Assembly: GCA_014649355.1 (NCBI GenBank)
Contig: BMSW01000001.1
Coordinates: forward strand, 62,001 to 126,000
Source of the DNA: Streptomyces althioticus
Lineage (GTDB): Bacteria; Actinomycetota; Actinomycetes; Streptomycetales; Streptomycetaceae
Length of the DNA stretch: 64,000 nt
Reading direction: 5' to 3'
Shown here: one piece after another, positions 34,722-41,882 of the stretch
How the letters are laid out: the number at the start of each line of letters is the position of its first letter
Numbering within the stretch: the stretch's first letter is position 1
Position numbers and translations under genes: made by a program
Notes under the pieces: model-generated
Told to the model about the DNA's origin: nothing
What the model saw: only the letters and a program-made list of their open reading frames with translations
Database searches by the model: none

Positions 34722-34768
34722 CTGTGTGCACTCGGCAGGATTCGAACCTGCAACCTTCTGATCCGTAG
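34722..34768. repeat. attL (47-bp att core, tRNA-Arg 3' fragment)
   Basis: A 47-bp sequence identical to 46203-46249. It carries the tRNA-Arg 3' half from the anticodon loop to the discriminator (34727-34768) plus 5 flanking bases. The sequence diverges immediately to the right, so this copy is a non-functional tRNA remnant. Confidence 0.93.
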
Positions 34769-34848
34769 CTCTATGTGGATCGTTCGGTGGCGGTCATACC
34801 AGTCGCCCTACGGCCGTCCGTGGGCGCCCCTGGGCAGGAAGGGTTGCT

Positions 34849-34877
34849 GCGGTTGCGGTACTTCGCTGCTGTACCGC
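34849..34877. repeat. Left arm-type site
   Basis: A 29-bp sequence (GCGGTTGCGGTAC, TTCGCTGCT, GTACCGC) matching 46132-46160 at 27 of 29 positions. In this copy GCGGTAC and GTACCGC are perfect inverted arms around a 9-bp spacer. It lies about 80 bp inside attL and is a likely Int or Xis binding site. Confidence 0.65.
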
Positions 34878-35105
34878 ACTCCACGCACGGAACCCGGCGG
34901 CACATAGACAAGTCCGCGGCATGTGGAGCGCGAGTCAAGCTCTCTGTGAGCGACGGCCAGTTCGCCAACGCCCCGCAACTCGGCACAGTAACGTGTCATC
35001 GTTACTTGTCATCTAACCAGGTGTCCTACGAGACATGATCCAGGCATCGTATGGCACCCGCTAGAACGGCAAGTCGATGTTGCCCAAGGTGTCTCTTCAA
35101 ACAGG

Positions 35106-35137
35106 CAGCAAGCATCAAGTCCGTGCCATGCTTGCTG
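35106..35137. promoter_or_regulatory. Inverted repeat abutting a start codon
   Basis: CAGCAAGCAT and ATGCTTGCTG are perfect 10-bp inverted arms with a 12-bp spacer, ending one base before the ATG at 35139. It occupies the place where a ribosome site should be; it may be an operator, or an RNA hairpin that controls translation. Confidence 0.55.
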
Positions 35138-35138
35138 C

Positions 35139-35987
35139 ATGACGACCCATCACCACGGTCTTAACTCGCCCCAGGCACAGAGGGAGACGCCTCTCGGGCA
35201 ACCTGAGACCATCAAGCTCATCCTTGATCGTTCTCAACGTCCGACACGTACGGTGCCGATCCGTCGAGCCTTCCTTCAGAGGGAGGCGAGCAAGGGCGGA
35301 ACAAAGTCACCCGGGGCTCTGGCCACTCTGGTGCGCCGCTCCGCTAAACGACCCTTGGACTTGTACCTGTTGCTCAGTGCTGTGACCAGTGGCGGAGACT
35401 TCTCTGTCACCGAGTGGTCCACGACGTGGGCTCGGTCGGTGGGCATCTTCGACGAGGCAGCAGGGACCACCGCAGTGTCTCGCGCGTGGAAAGTCCTTAA
35501 GGAGCTGCAACTCATCTCCCGAGCTCGCGGCGAGGGCGGCAAGTCAACCATCACGAAGCTGCACGAAGACGGCTCTGGACGGCCGTACACGTCGCCGGGT
35601 GAGAATCTGGGAGACCCCTACTTCCAGCTACCGTACGAGTACTGGGACAAAGGCTGGCACAACGCGCTCTCCCTCCCAGGGAAGGCCATGCTCCTGATCG
35701 CCTTGAACCAGCGGAAGCTCGAGTTCACCCTTCCCCAGGAGCGGATGTTCGAGTGGTATGGCATCTCCGCCGACAGCGCCGGCAAGGGCATCAGCGAGTT
35801 GCAGAAGCACGGCATCCTCGTTCACGTCGACGACGAGTGGTTCGACACTCTCAAGACTCGATCAGGCCGGGGCTCGCGTCACGTGTACAGCTTGTGGCCG
35901 CCCTTCACCCCTCGCGCTCTCGGAGAGCCGACGACCGACGAGAAGGCCGCCACTGAGGTTTCTTCGGGCACAGCCCCGAAGGAATGA
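35139..35987 (+). CDS. Element cargo protein with winged-helix-like segments
   Basis: An unrecognised protein of 282 residues. Helix-rich stretches such as FDEAAGTTAVSRAWKVLKELQLISR (about 110-133) and MFEWYGISADSAGKGISELQKHGILVHVDDEWFDT look like two winged-helix modules, so DNA binding is plausible, as for element replication or regulatory proteins. It lacks membrane segments. Base composition is lower in G+C than neighbours, as for acquired cargo. No ribosome site is visible; a perfect inverted repeat precedes the ATG instead, suggesting leaderless or hairpin-controlled translation. Confidence 0.7.
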   Translation: MTTHHHGLNSPQAQRETPLGQPETIKLILDRSQRPTRTVPIRRAFLQREASKGGTKSPGALATLVRRSAKRPLDLYLLLSAVTSGGDFSVTEWSTTWARSVGIFDEAAGTTAVSRAWKVLKELQLISRARGEGGKSTITKLHEDGSGRPYTSPGENLGDPYFQLPYEYWDKGWHNALSLPGKAMLLIALNQRKLEFTLPQERMFEWYGISADSAGKGISELQKHGILVHVDDEWFDTLKTRSGRGSRHVYSLWPPFTPRALGEPTTDEKAATEVSSGTAPKE

Positions 35988-36074
35988 AGATCGCACCGCT
36001 CCGCATGTGGTTGGCGCCCGGACGGAGCGGTGCGACATCACCAGCACACATCACTGGATTTTCTGGAGTACCTC

Positions 36075-36257
36075 TTGAACAAGCACTCCCTTGGACTCCC
36101 CTCTACGGGACGTCCCGCTCCACACTCTACGACCCGGTGGCGCCGCCGTAGCCGTCGCTACCTGCGCATTGTTCTCATGAACGCCCTAAAGGGCGCGGCG
36201 TACACGCTCGGCGGCGCAGTCGTCAGCTGGCTGATTTGGCGGATGCAGGCAGGCTGA
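36075..36257 (+). CDS. Small basic single-span membrane protein
   Basis: A 60-residue candidate starting with TTG 6 nt after CTGGAG. The N-terminal half is Arg-rich (RWRRRSRRYLR) and the C-terminal half is one span (ALKGAAYTLGGAVVSWLIWRM). An in-frame ATG at 36030 lacks a ribosome site. It follows the winged-helix-like gene by 87 bp. Function unknown; small spread-type proteins of this shape occur in AICEs. Confidence 0.55.
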   Translation: MNKHSLGLPSTGRPAPHSTTRWRRRSRRYLRIVLMNALKGAAYTLGGAVVSWLIWRMQAG

Positions 36258-36354
36258 CATCCCACCGTCTCCGCTCGACAAGCTGCGAGAACGGCCCCTG
36301 CCAAGGGAGACTTGGCGAGGGGCCGTTCCCCATTTGGTGGGACAGCGGCCAAGC

Positions 36355-37398
36355 TCAGACGGCTCGCAGACGACGCACGTGTGAGACGAATAGGGTGTTT
36401 CGGTCAGGGTCCGAAAAGCCTGCCATTTCGGCAATCTCCTCTCGGCTGAGCCCCTTATCTGCCATGGCTTCGCTGATGCTTTGGGCCAGAGTGGGCATCT
36501 CAGGAGGCAGCTCGTCACTCAGGGGTTCCCGCGTTCGCCAGCCGCGGTTACTCAGCGACTTATACAGACTTGTGCGCTTGGCTGAGCTGATCACCTGAAG
36601 ATCGTAAGCGCGCTCGATGATGGCCTGCATTGACGTGCCCCACTCTCGCTTGAGGTCGTGCAAGCGCCCCAACGTGAGGTTTCTTAGCTGCGGGCGGATG
36701 ACTTCCTCAGGCATCAGGAACTCTGCCGCGAACCGAGCAGCTTCCTCCTCCATCGTGAGGGTTAGCTCGGATGAGTGGAGGCACAGGTGACCGAGCTCAT
36801 GCCCCACGGTGAGACGTAGGCGATCAACGGGCGCTGTGACGTTGATCATCATCACTGGGTAGTCATCTACCCACTGAGAAAGACCGTCCACGCGAGACGT
36901 CGCAAAGTCCTCTGCCATGACAATGCAGCCGGCTGCCTCCACCCACCGGACCAGCGACCTCACAGGACCGATCGGCATGCGCCACTGCATCCGAAGCATG
37001 CGCGCAGCGTCGGCAGCATCCGTGTCGATGGGATCAAACGTCGGGATGCGTTGCTCAGCCCGAAGCGATACTTCCTCCATCAAGTGGCGGACGTGCATGC
37101 GGTACATGTTCAGCTTGGCCTCGAGCTGCCGCCACGTCGTGGCCTTCGCAGTCGCCCGCTTCCGCATGTGAGCGTCCACAGCCATCGCCCCGCGGATGGA
37201 ACTGGCGCCTTTGAGGAAAGTAACCGTCACACCCAAGGCGCCGGCGAGCCGTGCCAGCGCCTCACTCTCAGGCTCGCGTAGATCGTTCTCGTAGCGGGAC
37301 AGGGCCGCTTGGGTTACCCCAGCGGCCTCTGCCAACTCTTCCTGGGTGATACCAAGGGCCCGGCGAGCTGTTGTAATCGCTTCGCCGAGACTGCTCAT
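36355..37398 (-). CDS. XRE regulator fused to ImmA/IrrE-type metallopeptidase
   Basis: A 347-residue protein. Residues 5-60 form an XRE helix-turn-helix (ITQEELAEAAGVTQAALSRYENDLREPE). Residues about 145-265 form a zinc peptidase of the ImmA/IrrE (COG2856) type with HELGH at 200-204 and the downstream Glu-rich TMEEEAARFAAEFLMP. In mobile elements such proteins cleave phage-type repressors to derepress transfer. Here both functions are in one chain. The ATG overlaps the stop of the upstream partner gene (ATGA), implying tight coupling. Confidence 0.9.
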   Translation of the reverse strand: MSSLGEAITTARRALGITQEELAEAAGVTQAALSRYENDLREPESEALARLAGALGVTVTFLKGASSIRGAMAVDAHMRKRATAKATTWRQLEAKLNMYRMHVRHLMEEVSLRAEQRIPTFDPIDTDAADAARMLRMQWRMPIGPVRSLVRWVEAAGCIVMAEDFATSRVDGLSQWVDDYPVMMINVTAPVDRLRLTVGHELGHLCLHSSELTLTMEEEAARFAAEFLMPEEVIRPQLRNLTLGRLHDLKREWGTSMQAIIERAYDLQVISSAKRTSLYKSLSNRGWRTREPLSDELPPEMPTLAQSISEAMADKGLSREEIAEMAGFSDPDRNTLFVSHVRRLRAV

Positions 37399-38021
37399 TT
37401 CGACCCATCCTCCGTTGTTTCGCGCCTGACAGGTTCCGGCACGTTGATCGACGGGAGCGAGGGCTCGGGGGCCGTGGGCCGGACAGGCTGGGCCGTGCCA
37501 CTGCCTCCAGCTTCGCCAACGTCAGGCAGAGGCACCAGCCAGACCACTTCGTCTTGCCCGTCGCGCAGCGACAGTACGGCCTCACCGATCTCCCGCGAGT
37601 CAGCTTCCCACTCGTACCCGGCTACTAGGCGCACTTCCTCCAGTCCAGGAAACGTGTCCTGAACCCCCTGTGCGAAAAACTCCAGAGCAGTCTGGGTCGG
37701 GTAGCTGCTGACCTGCCCATCTTCACGGTGCCGCTTGATCCGCAGACGATAGCTGACCCCGACGACGACCTCTCGCGTGGGCTCCCCATGACTGAGAGTC
37801 ACCCCAGGGTGACCGTCGAGAAGGGACGTGAGGTGGGACCACAAACGATCGTGAATCCAGTTGGCCAATCCGCGCTCGCTTGCCTCTGCCACCCACGTGG
37901 GGTTCCAGGCACGGTAAGTCCGCAGGTCACCGGCTGCAAGCTTCACTGATCGAGCCAGGCTGTGGGTGACCTTCTCGCCTAAGCCCGACAACACCTCATG
38001 GGATGAAGGGTGGGAATTCAT
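37395..38021 (-). CDS. Unknown partner of the ImmA/IrrE protein
   Basis: A 208-residue soluble protein without a recognised domain. Conserved-looking stretches are SYRLRIKRHREDGQVSSYPTQTALEFF, FPGLEEVRLVAGYEWEADSREIGEAVLSLRDGQDEVVWLVPLP, then a Pro/Ser-rich tail. The upstream sequence has TATATT about 12 nt before the ATG and no ribosome site, so the transcript may be leaderless. It is the first gene of a two-gene unit with the XRE-peptidase. It could be the peptidase substrate or a toxin/antitoxin partner; this is inference. Confidence 0.75.
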   Translation of the reverse strand: MNSHPSSHEVLSGLGEKVTHSLARSVKLAAGDLRTYRAWNPTWVAEASERGLANWIHDRLWSHLTSLLDGHPGVTLSHGEPTREVVVGVSYRLRIKRHREDGQVSSYPTQTALEFFAQGVQDTFPGLEEVRLVAGYEWEADSREIGEAVLSLRDGQDEVVWLVPLPDVGEAGGSGTAQPVRPTAPEPSLPSINVPEPVRRETTEDGSK

Positions 38022-38194
38022 GCCGGAAAATATACCGCCCCTGTAGATCGGATTGTCCAGAGGAACGACAACATGCGTCCCGTATCCGTTCAGACCCCTG
38101 TGCAGCCGCACCCGCAGCACTTCCTCAGCAACCACCCTCCCCAGCTCCCATCCCGTCCGCCGTCGACCCACACACCGTGGAGCGGGCGTGGTTC

Positions 38195-38242
38195 AGGGCG
38201 TCCAGGTGGAGCGCGCCACTGTACGAACGACCTGGACGCCCT
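38195..38242. repeat. Long inverted repeat
   Basis: AGGGCGTCCAGGT (38195-38207) and ACCTGGACGCCCT (38230-38242) are perfect 13-bp arms around a 22-bp spacer in the element's main non-coding region. Confidence 0.75.
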
Positions 38243-38464
38243 GGGCCGCGTCTGCTCGGCTCTGCCTGGGTCGATGGTGGACGGGATGGGAGCACCCCGC
38301 TCATGCCACTACCGGCCCGCGGTCGGCGACGGTGCCCCCTCCATCCCGGTGCCGGCCGATCCCCCGCCGGAGGCATCGTCTTGACGGCAGATCGTTCCGT
38401 GGGGTGCTCGCCTCATGGCTTCCGGCCCAACCCATCAGTGGGCGCGCGTCGGCGCAGCGCGGGC

Positions 38465-38531
38465 GGAGCGGGCCGAAGGCAGGAGCGGCGCCCGGAGCGG
38501 AGCCGGGAAGCGCGCCCGGCGGAGCGGAGCG
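38465..38531. repeat. GGAGCG hexamer cluster
   Basis: Five GGAGCG hexamers at 38465, 38482, 38494, 38521 and 38526, all in one orientation, within 67 bp of very high G+C. Streptomyces Tra translocases recognise clusters of short direct repeats at clt loci, so this is a candidate; chance in such G+C-rich DNA is not negligible. Confidence 0.45.
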
Positions 38532-38583
38532 CAGCCGGGGCTTGATGAGGTAGAGAAACCTGTAACAGCTTTCGTTGCGCTGG

Positions 38584-39249
38584 TCAGGTCGAAGATGTCG
38601 CGGCGGTCGTGAGTCGGCTCGTGTACCCGGCTTGGCACAGGCGCTCGTATGCCTCGGCCACGTCGCCGGGTACTGGCTGGCGGATCATGAATCCCTGATC
38701 CGGGTAGATCATCAGCCGTTGCAGGGCACCGACCAACATGTCGATCACCAAGCGGGCGTCGCCGATGGAGTCGACGTACTCGGCGAAGGTCATGGGTGTG
38801 GAAGCGCTGACGACTTCGACCTCGGGCCAGAGCTTGCGTGCCGTGGCGTACGCGCGCCGCTCCTCGTACGGCTTGCTGATCAGCAGCACGGAGGCGACCT
38901 CTACCCCACTCTCCTCCAACAGCTTCCGGGAGAAGCGGATGTTCTCGCCGGTGTTCCGGGCGTGCGGTTCCACGAGGATGGCCTCGCTGGGGACCCCCAG
39001 CTCCAATGCCCGCTCGCGGTAGTGGACGGCTTCGCCGCGGGGCATGCGCTCCCGCGTCGTCGGGCTGGTGGCTCCGGTGAACACGAGCAGGGGGGCCATG
39101 CCGCGCTTGTACAGGTCCACGGCGGTGTCAGCGACTCCCAGGTCGTGACTGCCGAGTCCGATGGCCACCGAGCACGGCCGGGGGGCATGGCCCATCTGGT
39201 GGTAGTCCCATACGCGCCGGGCGTCGGCCCAATCCTGCGTCGAGATCAC
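38584..39249 (-). CDS. YdcF/SanA-like (DUF218) family protein
   Basis: A 221-residue DUF218 protein: IGLGSHDLGVADTAVDLYKRG, LLVFTGATSPTTRERMPRGEAVHYRERALELGVP, ILVEPHARNTGENIRFSRKLLEE and VLLISKPYEERRAYATARKLWP are the family's successive motifs. The function is uncertain; relatives have been linked to envelope or nucleotide-sugar metabolism. There is no membrane span, unlike SanA. It starts with GTG at 39249 overlapping the GntR stop (GTGA), so it is cotranscribed with the repressor. This is an unusual cargo for an AICE regulator operon. Confidence 0.87.
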   Translation of the reverse strand: MISTQDWADARRVWDYHQMGHAPRPCSVAIGLGSHDLGVADTAVDLYKRGMAPLLVFTGATSPTTRERMPRGEAVHYRERALELGVPSEAILVEPHARNTGENIRFSRKLLEESGVEVASVLLISKPYEERRAYATARKLWPEVEVVSASTPMTFAEYVDSIGDARLVIDMLVGALQRLMIYPDQGFMIRQPVPGDVAEAYERLCQAGYTSRLTTAATSST

Positions 39250-40040
39250 TGCTGTCCTTCTCCGTCCCTCGCCGAGTCGGGCACCTTGAAGTCGTACTCC
39301 CACGCGAAGCGTGATGCCGCGTGCACCCCGATGGCGAACTCCACGACGGTGCCGTCCGCCGTGTAGGTCGTCCGGTGCAGCTCGACCACCGGTTCGCCCG
39401 GCGGCAACTGGAGCTGCTTCACCTCGGCCGGTGTGGCGGCGCGAGCGAACAGCTGCTCCTTCATGTGGTCGATCTCGTAACCCGCGTCGTACAGCACGCG
39501 GAATCCGCCGCCTCGGCCGGCGGGGCCCGGGGTGGGGTCGACCAGTCGCGTCCCTTCCACATGCTCGGGCCGGTAGTAGCTGGTCAGCGTGTGCGTCGGT
39601 TGGTCGCCTTCTTTGACCAGGCGGGCGCGTGCGTAGACCTCCGCGCCTTCCGGCAGCCCGTGTGCAGCTGCGACCTCCGGCGGTGCCACGACGCGGCTCA
39701 CCGTCTGGGTCTGCTCGTTCCGGCGGTAGGTGCGGCCTGATGCCACGCGGTCCGCGATGAACGCGACCTCGTCGCCGTCTCGCCACTTGGCCTTGTCGTA
39801 GCGGGCAATGCCCAAGCGCTTGAGGGGGACCTGCTGGCGCACGACAGTGCCGTGGCCGCGTGAAGAGGTGACCAAGCCCTCGGCTTCCAGTGCCTTGTAG
39901 GCGGCGTGCACGGTTGCCTTGGAGCCTTCGCCGGCGTCGACGAGTTCTCGGATGTGAGGCAAACGCTGGCCAGGGGCGTAGTCACCCCTTCTGATCTGCT
40001 CGGCCAGCTTATCCGCCAGCTCCCGCCACTTGGACGCCAT
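39246..40040 (-). CDS. GntR/UTRA family repressor (KorSA-like)
   Basis: A 264-residue regulator: an N-terminal winged helix (1-72; YAPGQRLPHIRELVDAGEGSKATVHAAYKALEAEGLV) and a C-terminal UTRA ligand domain (about 95-245). In pSAM2 the GntR protein KorSA represses the replication/transfer operon; position here is equivalent. Three copies of the palindrome AGTCCTAGGACT lie in the divergent promoter region at 40075-40145, the nearest 35 bp from its own start, so it should repress both itself and the transfer operon. The ligand is unknown. Confidence 0.92.
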   Translation of the reverse strand: MASKWRELADKLAEQIRRGDYAPGQRLPHIRELVDAGEGSKATVHAAYKALEAEGLVTSSRGHGTVVRQQVPLKRLGIARYDKAKWRDGDEVAFIADRVASGRTYRRNEQTQTVSRVVAPPEVAAAHGLPEGAEVYARARLVKEGDQPTHTLTSYYRPEHVEGTRLVDPTPGPAGRGGGFRVLYDAGYEIDHMKEQLFARAATPAEVKQLQLPPGEPVVELHRTTYTADGTVVEFAIGVHAASRFAWEYDFKVPDSARDGEGQQ

Positions 40041-40074
40041 CTCGAACCCCTCTCAACGAGGTCTAGTGAAACAT

Positions 40075-40086
40075 AGTCCTAGGACT
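40075..40086. promoter_or_regulatory. GntR operator O1
   Basis: Perfect palindrome AGTCCTAGGACT, 35 bp from the GntR start codon. It lies next to a TATGTT -10-like box (40068-40073, complement strand) of the leftward promoter, so binding should be autoregulatory. Confidence 0.75.
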
Positions 40087-40087
40087 G

Positions 40088-40116
40088 TTGACAGTCCTAG
40101 GACTGCGGTGCACTAT
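40088..40116 (+). promoter_or_regulatory. Transfer-operon promoter with embedded operator O2
   Basis: TTGACA at 40088-40093 and CACTAT at 40111-40116 are separated by exactly 17 bp. The perfect palindrome AGTCCTAGGACT at 40093-40104 fills the spacer, so repressor binding would exclude RNA polymerase. The promoter reads toward the gene at 40201. Confidence 0.8.
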
Positions 40117-40133
40117 CTCTCTCAGCGGCTCGC

Positions 40134-40145
40134 AGTCCTAGGACA
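40134..40145. promoter_or_regulatory. GntR operator O3
   Basis: AGTCCTAGGACA, one base from the palindrome. It lies about 20-30 bp downstream of the predicted transcription start of the transfer operon and 41 bp from O2, so it may act as a roadblock or looping site. Confidence 0.7.
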
Positions 40146-40200
40146 GCGAGCGTCATGCAGTCCGGTTTGGGCTGCCTCGTCTTCAACGCTGGGAGAACTG

Positions 40201-40530
40201 ATGCCGTCCTTCAAGATCGACACGTCGTCTGCGGTGGTGTTCGTGGCGACCGCGCCGGTGCCGAAGCTTGCCAACGCCAAGACCGGGGAGCGGGCGATGG
40301 ACCGGGAGTCCGGGGCTCCGCTGTCGACGGTGGGCCTGCTGGTCTCGGACGAGGGGGAGGGGAACCTCTACCAGGTGACCATCCCGGAGACGGGCCTGCC
40401 CGAGGGTCTCCAGCCGGGTATGCCGGTGCGGGTCGTCGGGCTCAAGGCGCGGGACTGGGAGAACGAGTTCAACGGCCAGAAGCGGCACGGGATCTCCTTC
40501 CGTGCGGTTGCGATCACCCCGGCGGCCTGA
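40201..40530 (+). CDS. SCO3933-family regulatory protein
   Basis: A 109-residue protein typical of AICEs: FKIDTSSAVVFVATAPVPKLANAKTGERAMDRESGAPLSTVGLLVSD, then NLYQVTIPETG, and a C-terminal GMPVRVVGLKARDWENEFNGQKRHGISFRAVAI. I recognise the family by that signature; its molecular role is described only as regulatory. The ATG follows GGGAGA. It is the first gene after the GntR-controlled promoter, and ends 2 bp before the tra gene. Confidence 0.85.
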   Translation: MPSFKIDTSSAVVFVATAPVPKLANAKTGERAMDRESGAPLSTVGLLVSDEGEGNLYQVTIPETGLPEGLQPGMPVRVVGLKARDWENEFNGQKRHGISFRAVAITPAA

Positions 40531-40532
40531 CC

Positions 40533-41861
40533 ATGAGTGACTGGACGTTGTGGCTGGAGGCCACGGGGGCGTTAGCGGGGGCCGGCGGTGTCGGCTACGC
40601 CAAGGCGCGGGCTCCGCGCGTGTACTGGTCGACGGTGGGTCTGCCGCTGACCTGGGGCCGGTTCGCCTGGTCCTACCGCTCCACGATGGACGTGTGCGGG
40701 CTGACGGTACAGCCGACGGGCCTGCGGGCGTTCATGACCCGCAACCTGGCCCGCCGTGAGGTCCGGCCCGTCGCGCCGAAGGTCCGCCGCATCCGCCCGA
40801 CCTCGACGGGCCTGCGGGTGACGCTGCGGCTGCCGGCCGGTCTGGAGCCGGTCGACGTGGCGGTGTCCTCGGAGCGGCTGCGGCACGCCTTCGGGGTGCA
40901 GTCGGTGACCGTGGCGGAGACCAAGCCGGGCTATGTCGAGCTGCGGATGACGGGTTACGACGTGCTGCGCCGGGTGCGTCTGCCGCGCAAGGCCCGGCCG
41001 CGTGACCTGGTGGTGCCGGTGGCGCTGCGGGAGGACGGCACGGTCTTCGAGCGGGACTACCGCAAGATGCCGCACGCCCTGACCCTGGGGGCGAACTCGT
41101 CGGGGAAGTCCATGTACCAGCGCAACCTGGTGATGGGCCTGGCGAAGCTCCCGGTCGGCCTGGTCGGGATCGACTGCAAGCGCGGTGTCGAGCACAGCCG
41201 GTACCTGCCCCGCCTGTCGGCGCTGGCCACCGATCCGGACATGGCCGGCCGCCTGATAGACGCGCTGGTGCTGGAGATGAGCGAACGGTTCGATCTCCTC
41301 GCCCTGCACGGGGTCTCCGACCTGTGGGACCTGCCCGAGAAGCTGCGGCCGGTGCCGCTGGTCGTCCTCGTCGACGAGGTGGCGGAGCTGTTCTTCGTCA
41401 CCTCCAAGAAGGAGGAAGCGGCGCGGGACAGGACCGTGATGCAGCTCGTGCGGCTGGGGCAGATGGCCCGCGCGGTCGGGATCCACCTGGAGGTGTGCGG
41501 GCAGCGCTTCGGCTCCGACCTCGGCCGCGGTGCGACCGCGCTGCGGGCTCAGCTCACCGGCCGTGTGGTGCACCGCGTCAACGACAAGCAGACGGCCGAG
41601 ATGGGCCTGGGCGACATCGCCCCTGAGGCGGTCGTGTCCGCGACCTCGATCCGGGTGGACCGTCCCGGTGTCGCGGTGGCCGGTGACACCTCCGGTGGCT
41701 GGTCACGCATCCGCACCCCGGAGACCACGCCGGCGCAAGCGGCAGCCGTCTGCCGGGAGTACGCCCACCTCACCCCGGACCTGCCCTTCCTGGCCTCGTT
41801 CCGCCCGCCCGTGGCGATCCCGCCGATGCCCACCACACCCCCGTCCGTCCCGCAGTCCTGA
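40533..41861 (+). CDS. FtsK/SpoIIIE-type conjugal DNA translocase (Tra)
   Basis: A 442-residue ATPase that should move double-stranded DNA between mycelia. The Walker A motif GANSSGKS is at 186-193, Walker B LVVLVDEV at 276-283, and RLGQMARAVGIHLEVCGQR beyond. The N-terminal ~50 residues contain one weakly hydrophobic segment rather than the four spans of FtsK, so membrane attachment may need the neighbouring DUF2637 protein. Single-protein double-strand DNA transfer is characteristic of Streptomyces plasmids. Confidence 0.92.
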   Translation: MSDWTLWLEATGALAGAGGVGYAKARAPRVYWSTVGLPLTWGRFAWSYRSTMDVCGLTVQPTGLRAFMTRNLARREVRPVAPKVRRIRPTSTGLRVTLRLPAGLEPVDVAVSSERLRHAFGVQSVTVAETKPGYVELRMTGYDVLRRVRLPRKARPRDLVVPVALREDGTVFERDYRKMPHALTLGANSSGKSMYQRNLVMGLAKLPVGLVGIDCKRGVEHSRYLPRLSALATDPDMAGRLIDALVLEMSERFDLLALHGVSDLWDLPEKLRPVPLVVLVDEVAELFFVTSKKEEAARDRTVMQLVRLGQMARAVGIHLEVCGQRFGSDLGRGATALRAQLTGRVVHRVNDKQTAEMGLGDIAPEAVVSATSIRVDRPGVAVAGDTSGGWSRIRTPETTPAQAAAVCREYAHLTPDLPFLASFRPPVAIPPMPTTPPSVPQS

Positions 41862-41882
41862 CCACTGAGGGGAGGTGAGGAC

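Larger units (their letters stand above)
34769..35138. other. Element left-end non-coding region
   Basis: A 370-bp stretch between attL and the first cargo gene. It contains an arm-type repeat at 34849-34877, an inverted repeat GTAACG-6-CGTTAC at 34988-35005, and the 10-bp inverted repeat just before the next start codon. Short reading frames cross it on both strands, but none has a ribosome site or recognisable homology. Confidence 0.6.
38022..38583. other. Candidate cis-acting region of the element (origin/transfer)
   Basis: A 560-bp non-coding interval in the middle of the element. It holds a 13-bp perfect inverted repeat (38195-38242) and a cluster of GGAGCG hexamers (38465-38531). No reading frame has support. 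Position and structure fit a replication origin or the transfer locus recognised by the FtsK-like Tra protein, but I cannot prove either. Confidence 0.5.

Noticed and set aside
30979..34731. A 1250-codon frame antisense to the BBE oxidoreductase and SpoIIE genes
   Set aside because: It overlaps two well-supported genes and yields only Arg/Gly/His-rich sequence with no ribosome site.
34771..34986. 71-codon minus-strand frame with a CVECG segment next to attL
   Set aside because: It crosses the arm-type repeat, has no ribosome site, and the matching repeat at the right end is not coding in that frame; the Cys pattern alone is not enough.
38003..38553. Overlapping + strand frames of 120-180 codons in the element gap
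   Set aside because: No ribosome sites, low-complexity translations, and the region contains a long inverted repeat and hexamer cluster better explained as cis-acting DNA.
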